From: Flavobacterium galactosidilyticum
Lineage (GTDB): Bacteria > Bacteroidota > Bacteroidia > Flavobacteriales > Flavobacteriaceae
DNA length: 64,000 nucleotides
Direction of reading: 5' to 3'
NCBI RefSeq assembly: GCF_020911945.1
Contig: NZ_CP087135.1
Span: forward strand, 3,128,501 to 3,192,500
How positions within the stretch are numbered: the stretch's first letter is position 1; each line of letters opens with the position of its first letter. Shown here in pieces: positions 36,547 to 46,302 of this stretch. The position numbers and the translations under genes are program-made. Under the pieces are notes generated by a model. It worked only from the letters and a program-made list of their open reading frames with translations. It was not told the origin of the DNA and made no database searches.

Positions 36547-37209
36547 ATGTCCTCACACCATATCGTACCCGACGACCAAGAACCTGCTTTAATCATTGCT
36601 AATGGTGCTGCATGCCATCCTGAACTGTTAGGACAATTATTAGAATGGTCTCCTTTAGTTATTGTATTAGACTCTGCGATGGAAAGAGTAATGGAATTAG
36701 ACATAAAAGTTGATGTTCTCTTAGGAGATTTTGATCGTGGATTTAATCCAGAACAATATCAAACGTCACAATATCCTATTGAAATAATTCATACACCGGA
36801 TCAAAACAAAACAGATTTAGAAAAGGCATTTGATTATTTAATAGATAGGAAAATCCCAGCTGTAAATGTTGTTTGGGCTACAGGAAAAAGAGCTGATCAC
36901 ACTATTACTAATATTACGAACATAACAAGATACCGCGAGACATTAAAAATTGTTATTCTCGATGACCATTCTAAAATTTTTTTATTACCTAAAAAATTTG
37001 AAAAATGGTACACCGCAAATACTCCTATTTCGTTAATTCCTGTCGGTCAAGTTACAGGAATACATTCTGAAAATTTGTTTTATCCATTACAAGATGACTC
37101 CTTAACTATAGGTTATAGAACCGGTAGTAGTAACCGAGTTACTAAAGATGGCATAGTAAAAATTCAACACGACAAAGGTGATTTATTGATGATGGAATGT
37201 ATGGATTAG
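36547..37209 (+). CDS. thiN: Thiamine pyrophosphokinase
   Basis: A 220-residue enzyme that converts thiamine plus ATP to thiamine diphosphate plus AMP. Markers: LIIANGAACHPELL (ATP-binding loop), the DVLLGDFDRG aspartate motif, TPDQNKTDLEKAFDYL, GKRADHTITNI, and the C-terminal thiamine-binding part with GQVTGIHSENLFYPLQDD and GSSNRVTKDGIVKIQ. The length is normal. No other thiamine genes are nearby and I see no TPP riboswitch in its leader, which instead consists of a 7-bp tandem repeat. Confidence 0.92.
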   Translation: MSSHHIVPDDQEPALIIANGAACHPELLGQLLEWSPLVIVLDSAMERVMELDIKVDVLLGDFDRGFNPEQYQTSQYPIEIIHTPDQNKTDLEKAFDYLIDRKIPAVNVVWATGKRADHTITNITNITRYRETLKIVILDDHSKIFLLPKKFEKWYTANTPISLIPVGQVTGIHSENLFYPLQDDSLTIGYRTGSSNRVTKDGIVKIQHDKGDLLMMECMD

Positions 37210-37260
37210 TATTGAAATCCTAATTAAAATTATCTTCTATATTGATAAAAAGAGAATACC

Positions 37261-37268
37261 TATCTTTG
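37261..37268 (+). promoter_or_regulatory. -7 box (TATCTTTG) for rlmF
   Basis: An exact TAnnTTTG match 16 bp before the ATG; TTG at 37242-37244 may be the -33 element with a short spacer. Confidence 0.6.
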
Positions 37269-37284
37269 CATCGAAATATAGAAA

Positions 37285-38271
37285 ATGAAAGCGAAAACCA
37301 ATTCAGAAAAGACGAATTTACATCCACGAAATCTTGATAGATTTGGATACAATTTTGAACAATTAATTAATGTTTCTCCTGAACTACAACAATTTGTTGC
37401 AGTCAACCAGCACGACATTGACTCGAGCTATAGCGAACAGGCGAAGCAAACCATAGATTTTAGTAATCCTGAGGCTGTAAAAGAACTCAATAGGGCGTTG
37501 CTAATACACCATCACAACATTCAAGATTGGGATATTCCTCAAAACTATCTTTGCCCTCCAATTCCCGGAAGAGCTGATTACCTGCATTACATTGCTGATT
37601 TATTAGCCACAACGAATAATGGAATAATCCCTGAAGGCGAGCTCGTTCAAGGATTAGATATAGGTATAGGAGCAAATTGTATTTATCCTATTATTGGAAA
37701 TTCCGCTTATGGCTGGAGTTTTGTTGGAACTGATATTGATGAAAATGCTCTTCAGAACTGTAAAAAAATAATAGCTAGTAATCCAAAACTTATGGATCCT
37801 ATTAGTTTACAATTGCAAACCGAATCTCGTTTTATATTCAAAAATATAATTACCCCAGAAGACCGATTTGCTTTTACTATTTGCAATCCCCCATTTCATT
37901 CTTCTCAAGATGAAGCTACTAAAAGTTCGCTACGCAAAGTAAATAATCTAGAATCGAGAAACGTCATTACTAAAACCACTAAACCTGTTTTAAATTTTGG
38001 TGGACACAATGCTGAATTGTGGTGTGAAGGTGGTGAACTAGGATTTATCACTCAAATGGCTTACGAAAGTGCTAAATACCCAATGCAATGTTTATGGTTT
38101 ACAACTTTGGTATCCAAAAAAGAAAACCTTTCGAGCATTTATAAAACCTTAAACAAGGTAAGTGCTGTCGAAATTAAAACAATTGATATGGCTCAAGGCC
38201 AAAAGACCAGTCGAATTGTCGCTTGGACATTTATGAGCCCAGCCCAACAAAAAGCGTGGAAATTTGAGTAA
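37285..38271 (+). CDS. rlmF: 23S rRNA (adenine(1618)-N6)-methyltransferase
   Basis: A 328-residue SAM-dependent methyltransferase for A1618 of 23S rRNA. Seen: NLHPRNLDRFGYNFEQL at the N-terminus, GLDIGIGANCIYPIIG (SAM-binding motif I), VGTDIDENAL (motif II) and the catalytic ICNPPFHSS (NPPF motif IV), with GGELGFITQMAYES later. The length matches the E. coli family. It is monocistronic; the role is in ribosome modification, and the gene is non-essential in E. coli. Confidence 0.95.
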   Translation: MKAKTNSEKTNLHPRNLDRFGYNFEQLINVSPELQQFVAVNQHDIDSSYSEQAKQTIDFSNPEAVKELNRALLIHHHNIQDWDIPQNYLCPPIPGRADYLHYIADLLATTNNGIIPEGELVQGLDIGIGANCIYPIIGNSAYGWSFVGTDIDENALQNCKKIIASNPKLMDPISLQLQTESRFIFKNIITPEDRFAFTICNPPFHSSQDEATKSSLRKVNNLESRNVITKTTKPVLNFGGHNAELWCEGGELGFITQMAYESAKYPMQCLWFTTLVSKKENLSSIYKTLNKVSAVEIKTIDMAQGQKTSRIVAWTFMSPAQQKAWKFE

Positions 38272-38486
38272 TAAAAAATATCTCTTAGTCATAAGAAATT
38301 CATTTACATTACATTAAATATTAAATTCTTTATCATATCACGAAAAACAATATGATAAATTGTGATTACGTGAAAACCGGAACGAAAAAAGAATAATTCA
38401 ACAATTAATACATGTTTAGTTAGAAAAAAGTAATTTTAACGTTATTTATGTAGTATTTTAGCACTCATAACCATAAATAACTAACT

Positions 38487-41400
38487 ATGAAAAGATTTTT
38501 AATTATTCTAACCTTAATTTTCTCGGTCGTATTGACCGCGCAGGAAATTAAAATTTCTGGTGTAGTCACCGATGAATCGAAAGCCACTTTACCCGGTGTA
38601 ACCATTATCGTTAAAGGTACAAAAAAGGGAACTACATCAGATAGTGATGGTAAGTACACAATGAGCGCAAATAATGGTGATGTTTTACAGTTTTCCTATG
38701 TAGGACTTGAAACTAAATCAGTTACTGTGCGAGGAGCCATCATAAATGTCACTTTAACAGGAAGTGGTGAAACTTTGCAAGATGTAGTGGTCATGGGAAC
38801 TCGTAACCCTACACGTACAGTGACAGAATCTGCAGTACCTATTGATGTAATTGCAATGAAAGATATCGCATCGCAAGGACCACAAATTAACTTAACTCAA
38901 ATTTTGAACATGGTTGCGCCTTCATTTACGTCTAACTCTACGACTGTAGCAGATGGAACGGATCATATTGACCCAGCGCAATTAAGAGGTTTAGGACCAG
39001 ATCAAGTTTTAGTTTTGGTAAACGGAAAAAGAAGACATACTTCTTCTTTAGTAAATATAAATGGCTCCCCTGGTAGAGGATCGGTAGGAACAGATTTGAA
39101 TGCTATTCCTTCTTTCGCTATCGAAAAAATCGAAGTTTTAAGAGATGGTGCCTCAGCACAATATGGATCTGATGCTATTGCTGGTGTAATTAACATTAAT
39201 GTAAAGAAAAACACCAACAAATTAGATGTAAATCTTTTCTCGGGAGGAAACTTTTCTAAAGGAGCAAACGACCATTCTGGTGGAGTTGACGGTGGAAATT
39301 ATCAATTAGATTTAAACTACGGAACAGGTCTTGGTAAAGAAAAAAGTTTCATCAATGCTACCGCAAGTTTCCAATTAAGAGATGCTACTAGCAGAGCGAA
39401 AGATGTAACTGGAACTTTATTTAATGCCTATAATGCAATAGAAGATAGGGCTGCAGCAGCAGGAACCAATATCAATGCTTTATTTGGTAACATTACAAAT
39501 ACGCCAAACGCAGCGCAAATATTAACTGCAATAAAAACATATTCTCCATCCGTAAGTTATTTTACAGCGGCACAGCAAACTGCAATCAGTGGAGCAACTA
39601 CAATTGCACAAATGCAAACTGCTTTAAACTTTGATGCTACAGCAGGTGAATTAGCGTATAGAGGTTTAGAAAGAAAAGATTTTAATATGAAAGTTGGACA
39701 ATCTTCTCTTAAAAGTGCTCAAGTATTTTTGAACGCTGCTTATCCTATAAATGATAAACTTGAAGCGTATGCTTTTGGAGGAACAAGCTATAGAGATGGT
39801 GAGGCCGCAGGTTTCTACAGAAGACCGAATCAATCAAGAGGGTATTCTGGATTGTATCCAAATGGTTTTTTACCTGAAATTCATACTACAATTAATGACG
39901 TTTCGATTGCTGCTGGTCTTAGAGGATTAATTTTTGAAAGCTGGAACTTTGATTTAAGCAATACTTTCGGAAAAAACTCAATAGATTACTCTATTGAAAA
40001 TACGGTGAATTCATCAATGAGAGAAAATTCTCCAACGAAATTTGATTCAGGTGGTTTGGCTTTCGCCCAAAACACAACTAATTTTGACGTAAACCGTAAA
40101 TTTGGAAATTTGAACGTTGCATTTGGTGCAGAGTATCGTCATGAAAATTTTACAATAAATGAAGGTGTGCCAGATTCATATAACTTGTATGACATTACAG
40201 GAGGTATTGTAACTGGAACGACACCAGCTAATATCAAAGTGACTGACTTTTATAACTCAGCAAGACCAGGTGGAGCACAAGTTTTCCCAGGATTTAGACC
40301 AGCAAATGCTGTTGACAAAGGTCGTAATAGTTATGCTTTATATACCGATTTAGAATACGATGTTACTGATAAATGGTTATTAAACGGAGCACTTCGTTTT
40401 GAAAACTATTCTGATTTTGGAAATACAACTAACTTTAAAGTAGCAACTCGTTATAAATTAACGGATAATATTAATTTACGTGGAGCGGTTTCGACAGGTT
40501 TTAGAGCACCTTCATTGCACCAAATCTACTTTAATTCAACAGCTACCCAATTCGTAGGTGGAGTACCGTTTGAAGTTGGAACATTTAGCAACGACTCACA
40601 ACCTGCACAATTATTGGGAATTCCAAAATTAAAGCAAGAGGAATCTAAAAGTGCAAGTATCGGTTTTACTGCCAAAATTCCGTCGGCAAATCTTACTTTA
40701 ACTGCCGATGCTTACATTGTACAAATTGATGATAGAGTCGTTCTTACAGATCAATTTTCAAGACCAGGAGGAAATCCAGCGCCAGGAACTGCAAATGCAA
40801 ATTTAAATGCTTTGTTTGATACTGCTGGTGCAACTGCTGCTACTTTCTTTGCTAATGCTATTGACACGGAATCAAAAGGTATTGATGTTGTACTAAGCCA
40901 TAAAACAAGCTTTGGGAACAACGTTTCTTTAAAATCAGATTTATCGGGAACATTCTCGAATACCTATAGAGTCGGTAATATTCACGCTTCTCCAATTTTA
41001 GAAGCTGCGGGTCAAGTGAACAGATACTATTCGGAAGCTAGTAGAGTATATTTACAAGAAGCAATTCCTAGAGTAAAAGCAAATTTGACAAATTCACTTT
41101 CTTATAAAAAATTCGATTTCTTCTTGAGAAACGTTTATTTTGGAAAAGTAACGGATCCTAACACAGCTGATGTAAATGGAGATGGAAGAGTTGAAGGAGC
41201 AATTATTAATGGTCAAGTGGTAGAAGTAGAACACCCAACTTGGGGAGCAAAAATAATCACTGATTTATCAGTTGGTTTCAAAGTTACACAGGCTGCTAAA
41301 ATTGTAATTGGTGCTAATAATATTTTTGATATCTATCCAGATGAAAACTTAGGTACACAATCAGTAATTAGGCCAACATTAGTTGGTGGAGCTGTTGCTT

Positions 41401-41522
41401 ACACTGCAGCGCCTTCAACTATTGATTTATCTAATGCTAATCAATTTGTGTATTCAAGAAATACTTCTCAATTTGGTATGAATGGACGATTCCTTTTTGC
41501 TAGATTAAGTTTTAGTTTCTAA
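38487..41522 (+). CDS. TonB-dependent outer membrane receptor
   Basis: A 1011-residue receptor with signal peptide MKRFLIILTLIFSVVLTAQE and a CarboxypepD_reg-like domain at about residues 20-95 (ISGVVTDESKATLPGVTIIVKGTKKGT). The plug domain shows DVVVMGTRNPTRTVTESAVPIDVI, LRGLGPDQVLVLVNGKRRH and EKIEVLRDGASAQYGSDAIAGVINI. The barrel carries RAPSLHQIYF and ends LFARLSFSF. No SusD or DUF4249 partner is adjacent, unlike the receptor at 33013. It probably imports a siderophore, vitamin or similar compound; the ligand is unknown. A perfect terminator follows. Confidence 0.95.
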   Translation: MKRFLIILTLIFSVVLTAQEIKISGVVTDESKATLPGVTIIVKGTKKGTTSDSDGKYTMSANNGDVLQFSYVGLETKSVTVRGAIINVTLTGSGETLQDVVVMGTRNPTRTVTESAVPIDVIAMKDIASQGPQINLTQILNMVAPSFTSNSTTVADGTDHIDPAQLRGLGPDQVLVLVNGKRRHTSSLVNINGSPGRGSVGTDLNAIPSFAIEKIEVLRDGASAQYGSDAIAGVININVKKNTNKLDVNLFSGGNFSKGANDHSGGVDGGNYQLDLNYGTGLGKEKSFINATASFQLRDATSRAKDVTGTLFNAYNAIEDRAAAAGTNINALFGNITNTPNAAQILTAIKTYSPSVSYFTAAQQTAISGATTIAQMQTALNFDATAGELAYRGLERKDFNMKVGQSSLKSAQVFLNAAYPINDKLEAYAFGGTSYRDGEAAGFYRRPNQSRGYSGLYPNGFLPEIHTTINDVSIAAGLRGLIFESWNFDLSNTFGKNSIDYSIENTVNSSMRENSPTKFDSGGLAFAQNTTNFDVNRKFGNLNVAFGAEYRHENFTINEGVPDSYNLYDITGGIVTGTTPANIKVTDFYNSARPGGAQVFPGFRPANAVDKGRNSYALYTDLEYDVTDKWLLNGALRFENYSDFGNTTNFKVATRYKLTDNINLRGAVSTGFRAPSLHQIYFNSTATQFVGGVPFEVGTFSNDSQPAQLLGIPKLKQEESKSASIGFTAKIPSANLTLTADAYIVQIDDRVVLTDQFSRPGGNPAPGTANANLNALFDTAGATAATFFANAIDTESKGIDVVLSHKTSFGNNVSLKSDLSGTFSNTYRVGNIHASPILEAAGQVNRYYSEASRVYLQEAIPRVKANLTNSLSYKKFDFFLRNVYFGKVTDPNTADVNGDGRVEGAIINGQVVEVEHPTWGAKIITDLSVGFKVTQAAKIVIGANNIFDIYPDENLGTQSVIRPTLVGGAVAYTAAPSTIDLSNANQFVYSRNTSQFGMNGRFLFARLSFSF

Positions 41523-41541
41523 GAACTTATATTTTATTATA

Positions 41542-41572
41542 AAAACCATCACGCAGGTCGTGATGGTTTTTT
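41542..41572 (+). terminator. Intrinsic terminator after the TonB receptor
   Basis: AAAACCATCACG/CGTGATGGTTTT, a perfect 12-bp stem with a short loop and a T-run. Confidence 0.9.
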
Positions 41573-41610
41573 TTGGCTTAAACTTAAGTATAAAAAGACT
41601 TCAAACTTTG

Positions 41611-41618
41611 TACCTTTG
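41611..41618 (+). promoter_or_regulatory. -7 box (TACCTTTG) for uvrB
   Basis: An exact TAnnTTTG match 28 bp before the ATG at 41647. It lies inside the longer ORF reading, ruling out the start at 41560. Confidence 0.7.
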
Positions 41619-41646
41619 CTGTTCTAAATATTTGCCCCTTAATTAC

Positions 41647-43638
41647 ATGAATTTCCAAGTAGTATCCGATTATCAGCCTAAAGGCGACCAACCGCAAGCC
41701 ATAGAAAAATTAGCCCAAGGAATTATTGATGGTGATCCATTTCAAACACTTTTAGGAGTTACCGGTTCGGGAAAAACGTTTACCGTTGCTAATGTAATTC
41801 AGGAAGTACAAAGGCCTACATTAGTTTTGGCACACAACAAAACATTGGCTGCTCAATTGTACTCGGAATTCAAGCAATTTTTCCCTAATAATGCGGTGGA
41901 ATATTTTGTTTCCTACTACGATTATTACCAACCAGAAGCTTTTATGCCTGTAACAGGAGTTTTTATTGAAAAAGATTTATCTATCAATGAAGAACTGGAA
42001 AAAATGCGTATGTCAACTACCGCTTCGTTGCTTTCTGGAAGAAGAGATATTTTAGTGGTCGCATCGGTATCGTGTTTATACGGTATTGGAAATCCTGTAG
42101 AATTTCAGAAAAATTTAATTCCAATTGAAAAAGGACAAATGATTTCTCGTACCAAATTATTACACCAATTAGTACAGAGTTTATACTCTAGAACAGAAGC
42201 TGATTTTAATCCGGGAAGTTTCAGAATAAAAGGTGATACGGTAGATGTATATCCGAGTTATGCTGATGAAGCGTACCGAATCCACTTTTTTGGTGATGAA
42301 ATTGAAGAAATAGAAAGTTTTGATACTAAAGATTCTAAAGTCCTTGAAAAATTTGAAAGGCTTACTATTTATCCAGCCAATATGTTCGTGACTTCACCTG
42401 ACGTATTGCAAGGAGCCATTTGGGAAATCCAACAAGATTTGGTTAAACAAGTTGATTATTTCAAAGAAATTGGAAAACATTTAGAAGCAAAACGATTAGA
42501 AGAGCGAACCAATTTTGATTTAGAAATGATTCGGGAATTAGGTTATTGTTCTGGAATTGAAAATTATTCGCGATATCTAGATGGTCGTTTACCTGGAACA
42601 AGACCTTTCTGTTTGTTAGATTATTTCCCTAAAGATTACTTAATGGTGGTCGATGAAAGTCACGTAACGCTTTCACAAGTGAGTGCGATGTATGGAGGAG
42701 ACAGAAGTAGAAAAGAGAATTTAGTTGAATATGGTTTCCGACTTCCTGCAGCGATGGACAATCGTCCGTTGAAATTTGAGGAATTTGAAGCGATGCAAAA
42801 TCAAGTGATTTATGTATCAGCAACTCCAGCTGATTATGAATTAGAAAAAACGGATGGTGTTGTCGTAGAGCAAGTAATTCGTCCAACAGGATTACTAGAC
42901 CCAATTATTGAAATCCGTCCAAGTTTAAACCAAATTGATGATTTGATAGAAGAGATTCAAGTTCGAGCTGAAATTGATGAACGTGTTTTAGTGACCACAC
43001 TAACGAAAAGAATGGCCGAAGAATTAGCTAAATATTTAACTAAAGTAAATATTCGTTGTCGTTATATTCACTCCGAAGTAGATACATTGGAACGAATTGA
43101 AATTATGCAAGATTTGCGTAAAGGAATTTTTGATGTATTAATTGGTGTCAATTTACTTCGTGAAGGATTAGATTTACCAGAAGTATCACTCGTAGCAATT
43201 TTAGATGCGGATAAAGAAGGTTTTTTGCGAAGTCACCGTTCGTTAACACAAACTATTGGTCGAGCAGCGAGAAACTTGAATGGTAAAGCCATTATGTATG
43301 CGGATAAAATTACCAAGAGCATGCAAAAAACCATTGATGAAACTACATACAGAAGAACCAAACAAATAAATTACAATACAGAACACAATCTAGTTCCGAT
43401 GGCACTTAATAAGAAAATTGAAAGTGCATTTACTAAAAATCCATTAGTAGATTATGAACTAGGACTAACAGTAGATGCAGCCGCAGAACCAGAAACTACT
43501 TATATGGCTAAGCCAGAAATTGAGAAACTTATCAGGGAAAAACGCAAATCAATGGAGAAAGCTGCAAAAGAATTAGACTTTTTGCAAGCAGCTAAACTAC
43601 GTGATGATATTAAAAGACTGCAAGGACAGTTAACTTAA
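41647..43638 (+). CDS. uvrB: Excinuclease ABC subunit B
   Basis: A 663-residue helicase-like repair protein that verifies DNA damage and recruits UvrC. Markers: FQVVSDYQPKGDQPQAIEKL, Walker A LLGVTGSGKTFT, the beta-hairpin YYDYYQPEAFMP, VVDESHVTL (DExx motif), ATPADYEL, TLTKRMAEELAKYL, LLREGLDLPEVSLV, and IGRAARN (motif VI). The C-terminal UVR domain KLIREKRKSMEKAAKELDFLQAAKLRDDI is present. The start at 41647 is supported by the promoter immediately upstream. Its stop codon overlaps the 3' end of the convergent TerB-like gene by 4 bp. Confidence 0.97.
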   Translation: MNFQVVSDYQPKGDQPQAIEKLAQGIIDGDPFQTLLGVTGSGKTFTVANVIQEVQRPTLVLAHNKTLAAQLYSEFKQFFPNNAVEYFVSYYDYYQPEAFMPVTGVFIEKDLSINEELEKMRMSTTASLLSGRRDILVVASVSCLYGIGNPVEFQKNLIPIEKGQMISRTKLLHQLVQSLYSRTEADFNPGSFRIKGDTVDVYPSYADEAYRIHFFGDEIEEIESFDTKDSKVLEKFERLTIYPANMFVTSPDVLQGAIWEIQQDLVKQVDYFKEIGKHLEAKRLEERTNFDLEMIRELGYCSGIENYSRYLDGRLPGTRPFCLLDYFPKDYLMVVDESHVTLSQVSAMYGGDRSRKENLVEYGFRLPAAMDNRPLKFEEFEAMQNQVIYVSATPADYELEKTDGVVVEQVIRPTGLLDPIIEIRPSLNQIDDLIEEIQVRAEIDERVLVTTLTKRMAEELAKYLTKVNIRCRYIHSEVDTLERIEIMQDLRKGIFDVLIGVNLLREGLDLPEVSLVAILDADKEGFLRSHRSLTQTIGRAARNLNGKAIMYADKITKSMQKTIDETTYRRTKQINYNTEHNLVPMALNKKIESAFTKNPLVDYELGLTVDAAAEPETTYMAKPEIEKLIREKRKSMEKAAKELDFLQAAKLRDDIKRLQGQLT

Positions 43639-44036
43639 TTATGTTGCTCTTGAAAAATACTCAATATAACTTTAGGTTCTATCATAGCGTTAGGCGCTTC
43701 GTTCATTAGTTTTAAAATACGGTTGGTAGCAACTGGACTAAGCCCCATTTGCATAGCTATTTGTTTTATGGCAGTAGCTTCATTTTTATGCAAAACGCCA
43801 TCGCAATACATTAATAAAGCTAAACGATAAAATTGTTGTATCCGTTGAAATTCTGATTTTATGGGTAACGACGGTAATTCCTGATGAAAAAAATCTTTGA
43901 AAACTTCGTTGTCAAAACTCAGTTCTTTTGCTACAATTTCTAGAAACTCAAATTCTTTCTTGTGCAAATGTCCATCTACAGTAGAAAAAGCAATCATCTC
44001 TAGAAGCAAACTCCTCTTTTCTTCGAATGTATTCAT
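43635..44036 (-). CDS. TerB-like protein
   Basis: A 133-residue all-helical acidic protein. It has two internal helical pairs with the TerB/DjlA-type metal-binding pattern: MIAFSTVDGHLHKKEFEFLEIVAKELSF and MYCDGVLHKNEATAIKQIAMQMGLS, where D-G-x-(L/V)-x-x-x-E is the signature. TerB-like domains occur in tellurite resistance loci and in many general stress or membrane-associated contexts, and no ter genes are near, so tellurite resistance should not be assumed. It is convergent with uvrB, sharing 4 bp, and has been mislabelled as a UvrB-related protein in some genomes as far as I recall. Confidence 0.8.
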   Translation of the reverse strand: MNTFEEKRSLLLEMIAFSTVDGHLHKKEFEFLEIVAKELSFDNEVFKDFFHQELPSLPIKSEFQRIQQFYRLALLMYCDGVLHKNEATAIKQIAMQMGLSPVATNRILKLMNEAPNAMIEPKVILSIFQEQHN

Positions 44037-44199
44037 GAAATTATATTTTCAGCTAAAATATCGTTTTTAAACTAGAACGCAAAACGAGCTGACACAATTT
44101 GATTTTTAAGAATATTCAAAATAAATCTAACAAAAAGATAGAATATAGCGAGATTTTAAACAATAATTCATTAATTTTAATCTTTAAATTTAGCATTAA

Positions 44200-45210
44200 A
44201 TGAAACTAGTCCTTAGAGAATATAACCTTAAATTAAAACATACGTTTACAATTTCAAGAGAGTCAATTGACTTTCAACCATCATTAATTGTAGAATTACA
44301 AAACGGAGAATTTTCTGGTTTTGGCGAAGCTACTTCTAATCCTTATTACAAGACCACCGTTCCAGTAATGATGCAGGATTTAGAAAAAATTCGTAGCCTT
44401 ATTGAAGCGACTACAAATGAAACACCAGAAGATTTTTGGGCAAAAATCCACCCGCATTTAAAACACGATATGTTTGCTTTGTGCGCATTAGATATGGCTT
44501 ACAATGATCTTTATGCACGCCAAAAAGGAAAAAAACTATACGACTTGTGGAACTATAGTACTGAGAAAAATCCACTAACCGATTATACTATTGGTATTGC
44601 TTCCATTGAAAAGATGGTAGAAAAAATGCAAGAACTTCCTTGGCCGATTTATAAAATAAAATTAGGTACTAAAGAAGATATTGCCATTGTAACAGAACTT
44701 AGAAAACATACTAATGCAATCTTCAGAATTGATGCTAATTGCGGTTGGGATGTCGAAGAAACTATAAAGAACGCTGTAATATTAAAAAAATTAGGTGTAG
44801 AATTTTTAGAACAACCTTTAAAAGCCGACAATTGGGACGGACATAAGGAAGTTTTTAAACATTCTGTTTTACCTATTATTGCTGATGAAAGCTGTATTAT
44901 TGAAGAAGATGTAGCAAAATGTCACAATCATTTTCATGGTGTAAATGTCAAGTTAGTAAAATGTGGCGGTCTCACTCCGGGGCGAAGAATGATTCAAGAA
45001 GCCAAGAAGTTAGGTTTAAAAACTATGGTGGGGTGCATGACCGAATCGACTGTAGGAATATCTGCAATTGCACAATTATTACCACAACTTGATTATGTTG
45101 ATATGGATGGCGGACTGCTTTTAGCAGAAGATATTGCAACTGGTGTAACAATAGATTTTGGAAAAATATCCTATTCTGAACTCAATGGAACTGGCGTGAC
45201 TTTAATTTAA
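44200..45210 (+). CDS. Dipeptide epimerase (L-Ala-D/L-Glu epimerase-like), enolase superfamily
   Basis: A 336-residue enolase-superfamily enzyme of the muconate lactonizing subgroup. The catalytic Lys lies in IYKIKLGTKED (K-x-K), metal ligands in FRIDANCGWD, FLEQPLKAD and IIADESCI, and the second acid/base Lys in GVNVKLVKCGGLT. The GCMTESTVGISA motif is typical of dipeptide epimerases. The family acts on L-Ala-D-Glu from murein recycling, but related members use other dipeptides. It is 7 bp upstream of the PLP enzyme gene, so both act in one unit. Confidence 0.9.
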   Translation: MKLVLREYNLKLKHTFTISRESIDFQPSLIVELQNGEFSGFGEATSNPYYKTTVPVMMQDLEKIRSLIEATTNETPEDFWAKIHPHLKHDMFALCALDMAYNDLYARQKGKKLYDLWNYSTEKNPLTDYTIGIASIEKMVEKMQELPWPIYKIKLGTKEDIAIVTELRKHTNAIFRIDANCGWDVEETIKNAVILKKLGVEFLEQPLKADNWDGHKEVFKHSVLPIIADESCIIEEDVAKCHNHFHGVNVKLVKCGGLTPGRRMIQEAKKLGLKTMVGCMTESTVGISAIAQLLPQLDYVDMDGGLLLAEDIATGVTIDFGKISYSELNGTGVTLI

Positions 45211-45217
45211 TATTATA

Positions 45218-46249
45218 ATGAAAGTCAACCAATTTCCGGATCGAATAATTGAAGTCGACAATAAAGAATTTTTATATTTTGGTGGAACGGCTTATTTAGG
45301 TCTACCTGCAAATGCAGCCTTTCAGCAATTGGTCATCCAAAATATTTTAAAATGGGGAACCGCTTATGGCAGTTCTAGAAGTGCTAATATCCAACTAACG
45401 GCTTACGAGAATGGTGAAAAATTTTTAGCAAACTATATTAAAGCAGAAGCTGCACTTACAGTTTCCTCAGGAATGCTGGCTGGAAAATTAGCGCTTGAAG
45501 TTTTAGCTCGTCAAACGGATTGCTTTTTTCATTTTCCTGATACACATGCGGCACTTAAAGTACCTTCTAGCCTACCTTTTTTTGTCGGAAATAAATTAAA
45601 TCCTCGTTTGCTAGATTCTGTGTCTGAAAAAATCACGATTCTAACAGATACTGTTCCGTCTTTTCGTACCCAAGCAATAGATCTTTCCATTTTAAATTCC
45701 ATTCCTGCAAATAAAGAAATTACTTTGCTAGTGGATGAATCGCACTCACTAGGAATTCTAGGGAAAAATGGTTGCGGAATTTATTCGGATATTTCGCTTC
45801 CTACTATTAAAAGCAAAATTATGATAGCTTCATTAGGAAAAGCCTTTGGACTAACAGGCGGTGTTATTGCAGGCGACAAAGATTTTATAAATGAAATGAA
45901 AAACTTAGATACTTTTATTTCTAGCGCAGGCATGAATGCGGCATTTGTGCAAACTATGGCTGATGCAGCAGCAATTTATTTGCAACAGCATCAAAAATTA
46001 ACAACTAACTTAAAGTATATTGACACCTATTTAATCAAAAATAAAGCAATTCATTTTAATATTAATTACCCATTAATTTATCCTGAAATTGACGCAATCA
46101 AGGAAATTCTGCTTGCCAATAAAATTATAGCTACTAATTTCAAATACCCAACAGACACAAAGGATTTGAATCGAATTGTAATCACTGCCAATCACAAAAA
46201 AGAAGATTTAGATCGCATAATTACTATTTTGAACCAAAATCAAATGTGA
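45218..46249 (+). CDS. PLP-dependent alpha-oxoamine synthase-like enzyme (BioF/Kbl fold)
   Basis: A 343-residue fold-type I PLP enzyme. Markers: the YLGLPANA and GTAYGSSRSANIQLTAYENGEKFLANY region, the PLP-binding Asp in LLVDESHSLGILG, and the Schiff-base Lys in IASLGKAFGLTGG. It is shorter than BioF or Kbl (about 390-400 residues) because the N-terminal arm is absent. The usual TDSVFSMDGD segment reads TDTVPSFRTQAID. The product of the reaction cannot be predicted. Its tight spacing after the dipeptide epimerase suggests use of an amino acid released by dipeptide processing. Confidence 0.82.
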   Translation: MKVNQFPDRIIEVDNKEFLYFGGTAYLGLPANAAFQQLVIQNILKWGTAYGSSRSANIQLTAYENGEKFLANYIKAEAALTVSSGMLAGKLALEVLARQTDCFFHFPDTHAALKVPSSLPFFVGNKLNPRLLDSVSEKITILTDTVPSFRTQAIDLSILNSIPANKEITLLVDESHSLGILGKNGCGIYSDISLPTIKSKIMIASLGKAFGLTGGVIAGDKDFINEMKNLDTFISSAGMNAAFVQTMADAAAIYLQQHQKLTTNLKYIDTYLIKNKAIHFNINYPLIYPEIDAIKEILLANKIIATNFKYPTDTKDLNRIVITANHKKEDLDRIITILNQNQM

Positions 46250-46282
46250 ATCTAATGTAGTGGTGCAATTGCATTTTAACCG

Positions 46283-46290
46283 TACATTTG
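46283..46290 (+). promoter_or_regulatory. -7 box (TACATTTG) before the DUF1456 gene
   Basis: An exact TAnnTTTG match 12 bp before the start of the DUF1456 gene, suggesting an internal promoter. Confidence 0.55.
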
Positions 46291-46302
46291 TAAAAAATTA
46301 AA

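Noticed and set aside
41560..41646. N-terminal extension of uvrB
   Set aside because: The extension contains the -7 box and ends before the conserved UvrB start; not transcribed as coding sequence.
43635..44036. Tellurite resistance gene
   Set aside because: TerB-like domains also occur outside ter operons and no other ter genes are present; only the domain can be claimed.
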